Source: Bacteroidota bacterium
GTDB taxonomy: Bacteria > Bacteroidota > Bacteroidia > UBA7662
Assembly (NCBI GenBank): GCA_016868485.1
Contig: VGGT01000009.1
Coordinates: forward strand, 1-18,169
Direction: 5' to 3'
DNA: 18,169 nt
Of this stretch, positions 16,917 to 18,169 are shown one piece after another (position 1 is the stretch's first letter; the number at the start of each line of letters is the position of its first letter). A model generated the notes under the pieces. The model saw only the letters and a list, made by a program, of their open reading frames with translations, ran no database searches and was not told the DNA's origin. The translations under genes and the position numbers were made by a program.

Positions 16917-18113
16917 TTAATTGGGGTTTGAAATACGAATGGCTTGGCCGGGCGCCACATCCAGATACCCAACGGTGATCAGTCGATCGCCCGTTTGTAG
17001 TCCGCCGAGTACCTCACAAAAGCCTTCATAGCTGCCCCCGAGTTTTAGAATTCGCTTTTCGGCCACCCACTGTTTGCCCTGGGCTACAGCCACCAGCGCA
17101 AAAGCGTCTTGTTCGGATCTTTGAATCAGATTCACCGGAATTCGAATGGCCTTCGGGTTGTTGTAGTCGCGTATTTTCATCACCACCACCATGTTGGGGT
17201 TGTAGCGTCCACCCGAAGGCAAATCCGACTCAACCCTGAATGTACGGTTGATGGCGTTGATGTTGCGCGCCACATAGCTGAGGCGGCTGTCTTCTTCGCG
17301 GTTGTAGTCCTTGAACATCAGCTTTACCGCGTCGCCCGACCGAACTTTGGCGATGTAGGCCTCCGACAACTCGGCCACTACGCGCATATCGTTGTAGTTC
17401 ACCACCCGAAAGGCAGGGAGTCCAGGACTAACCGCTTGTCCGATTTTCAAAAACACATCATCGACCGTGCCGTCGACCGGTGCCTTAATGCGGGTCATAT
17501 CGATTTGGGTTTCGAGGGTCGAACGCCGAGCGACCAAAGCCTCATACTGTGTTTTTTGCTGAAGAAACTGCATTTCAGTACCGATTTTCTGATTCCACAG
17601 CCGTTCTTGCTTGCGGTACATTTGTTCGGCGAAGGCAATTTGGGTTTCAAGTTCCTCCATACTTTTGCGCAAAACGCTCGGGTCGAGTTCGGCTAAGACC
17701 GCTCCTTTGCGCACGACATCACCCGTTTTAACCTTAACGGATCGTATGACCCCCATGGCCTCGGCAGTGACTTCCACATTTTGACGGGCATCGACCCGAC
17801 CCTGTACTTCGATAAAAGTGGTGAACGGCCCTGTTTCGATGGCTTCTGTCACCACCAAGCGGCCACTTCCGCCGCTGCTGTCTGCTTTCGACAGTTCGGC
17901 CTCTAGGGCCTTAATTTCCTTTCCGATTTCGGCGTATTTCGCACGCAGTTCGGCCAAGCGCTCCGCGGGCTGATCAGCGGCTTTTTGTTCGCCACAGGAG
18001 GGAGCCATGATCGAGGCGAGCAGAAAAACGCAGATTCTTAAGATGGGGTGGGTGAGACGGTTGAATTGGGTGAAGTGTGTGAATTGTGTGAAACGGGTGA
18101 TGTGGGTCAACAT
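16917..18113 (-). CDS. RND efflux periplasmic adaptor (membrane fusion protein), lipoprotein
   Basis: A 398-residue adaptor that links the RND pump to an outer-membrane channel. The N-terminus has a lipoprotein signal: hydrophobic ILRICVFLLASI followed by the lipobox MAPSC with the acceptor Cys at 40. A short coiled coil follows (about 50-78), then the first lipoyl half (VEVTAEAMGVIRSVKVKTGD, 113-132), an alpha-hairpin (about 145-205), the second lipoyl half (IKAPVDGTVDDVFLKIGQAV, 209-228), and beta-barrel and membrane-proximal domains. The first 24 residues are odd: seven three-residue units of the type T-x-F (THI TRF TQF THF TQF NRL THP) precede the hydrophobic core, encoded by a 9-bp DNA period. 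No other ATG lies before the signal, so the ATG at 18113 is used. It is first in the visible operon, 7 bp before the pump gene. Confidence 0.93.
   Translation of the reverse strand: MLTHITRFTQFTHFTQFNRLTHPILRICVFLLASIMAPSCGEQKAADQPAERLAELRAKYAEIGKEIKALEAELSKADSSGGSGRLVVTEAIETGPFTTFIEVQGRVDARQNVEVTAEAMGVIRSVKVKTGDVVRKGAVLAELDPSVLRKSMEELETQIAFAEQMYRKQERLWNQKIGTEMQFLQQKTQYEALVARRSTLETQIDMTRIKAPVDGTVDDVFLKIGQAVSPGLPAFRVVNYNDMRVVAELSEAYIAKVRSGDAVKLMFKDYNREEDSRLSYVARNINAINRTFRVESDLPSGGRYNPNMVVVMKIRDYNNPKAIRIPVNLIQRSEQDAFALVAVAQGKQWVAEKRILKLGGSYEGFCEVLGGLQTGDRLITVGYLDVAPGQAIRISNPN
18045..18107 (-). repeat. 9-bp period repeat encoding T-x-F triplets in the adaptor signal peptide
   Basis: Seven consecutive 9-base units in the coding strand follow the pattern ACC/ACA-CAN/CGT-TTC and encode THI, TRF, TQF, THF, TQF, NRL and THP. 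They form most of the 24-residue leader before the hydrophobic core. The copies are imperfect but clearly periodic in both DNA and protein. Confidence 0.85.
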
Positions 18114-18132
18114 ATTGTCGGTTAATAATGGG

Positions 18133-18169
18133 ATGGATTGTATGTAATGGATTGTAAGTGATGGATTGT
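18133..18169. repeat. 14-bp tandem repeat, at least 2.6 copies, upstream of the efflux operon
   Basis: On the + strand the core ATGGATTGT recurs at 18133-18141, 18147-18155 and 18161-18169, giving a 14-bp period; the first two copies share ATGGATTGTA. The array runs into the right edge and may continue. It begins 20 bp before the adaptor ATG (read on the - strand), where the efflux operon promoter or leader would be expected. Confidence 0.85.

Noticed and set aside
16910..16972. Pump start at the upstream ATG (16972)
   Set aside because: It would overlap the adaptor gene by 56 bp and add a Trp- and Pro-rich leader unlike RND pumps; the ATG at 16909 gives the family-typical N-terminus.

Overview
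The window looks like a chromosomal segment of a member of the Bacteroidota, most likely a Flavobacteriales-like lineage. The main evidence is the C-terminal type IX secretion (T9SS) sorting domain on the giant protein at the left end. Supporting signs are small secreted DUF4402-like proteins, Bacteroidota-style KsgA/RsmA and RND sequences (for example an NFPY catalytic motif), and no clear Shine-Dalgarno sequences before most starts. Placement below phylum is inference.

Left part (1-9098, + strand, visibly more AT-rich): a very large cell-surface or secreted protein fills 1-7265. It enters from outside the window, so its true start is not visible. Its N-terminal two thirds hold eight YDG-type (MBG-like) repeats. 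Seven of them recur about every 230-245 residues, alternating with a second beta-rich segment, and the eighth follows directly after its neighbour. Then come a Bacteroidota-type W-G...NW module, a GW-L(I/L) pair region and a T9SS type A sorting domain. Two small signal-peptide proteins follow (7283-7804 and 7888-8535), both with a DUF4402-like C-terminal signature. The three genes may form one surface-exposed or extracellular module. A small ABM-family monooxygenase-like protein (8736-9098) follows.

Middle (9198-11355): a PfkB-family sugar or nucleoside kinase on the + strand converges with an AlkB-type integral-membrane di-iron alkane hydroxylase on the - strand. Upstream of alkB lie four tandem copies of a 23-bp repeat.

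Right part (11356-18169, - strand, more GC-rich): read in the direction of transcription, the order is RND efflux adaptor lipoprotein, RND inner-membrane pump, rsmA (16S rRNA dimethyltransferase), 2-hydroxyacid dehydrogenase, alkB. Adaptor, pump and rsmA are packed with 7 and 27 bp gaps and are probably co-transcribed; the later gaps are 85 and 160 bp. No outer-membrane TolC-like factor is in the window; it may lie beyond the right edge.

Short tandem DNA repeats recur in this window: 19 bp x2 before a secreted-protein gene, 23 bp x4 before alkB, a 9-bp period inside the adaptor's signal peptide, and 14 bp x3 upstream of the adaptor. This clustering near gene starts, together with the composite-repeat architecture of the giant T9SS protein and its two DUF4402-like followers, is the most noteworthy content. 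I see no RNA genes, CRISPR arrays, insertion sequences or prophage genes.
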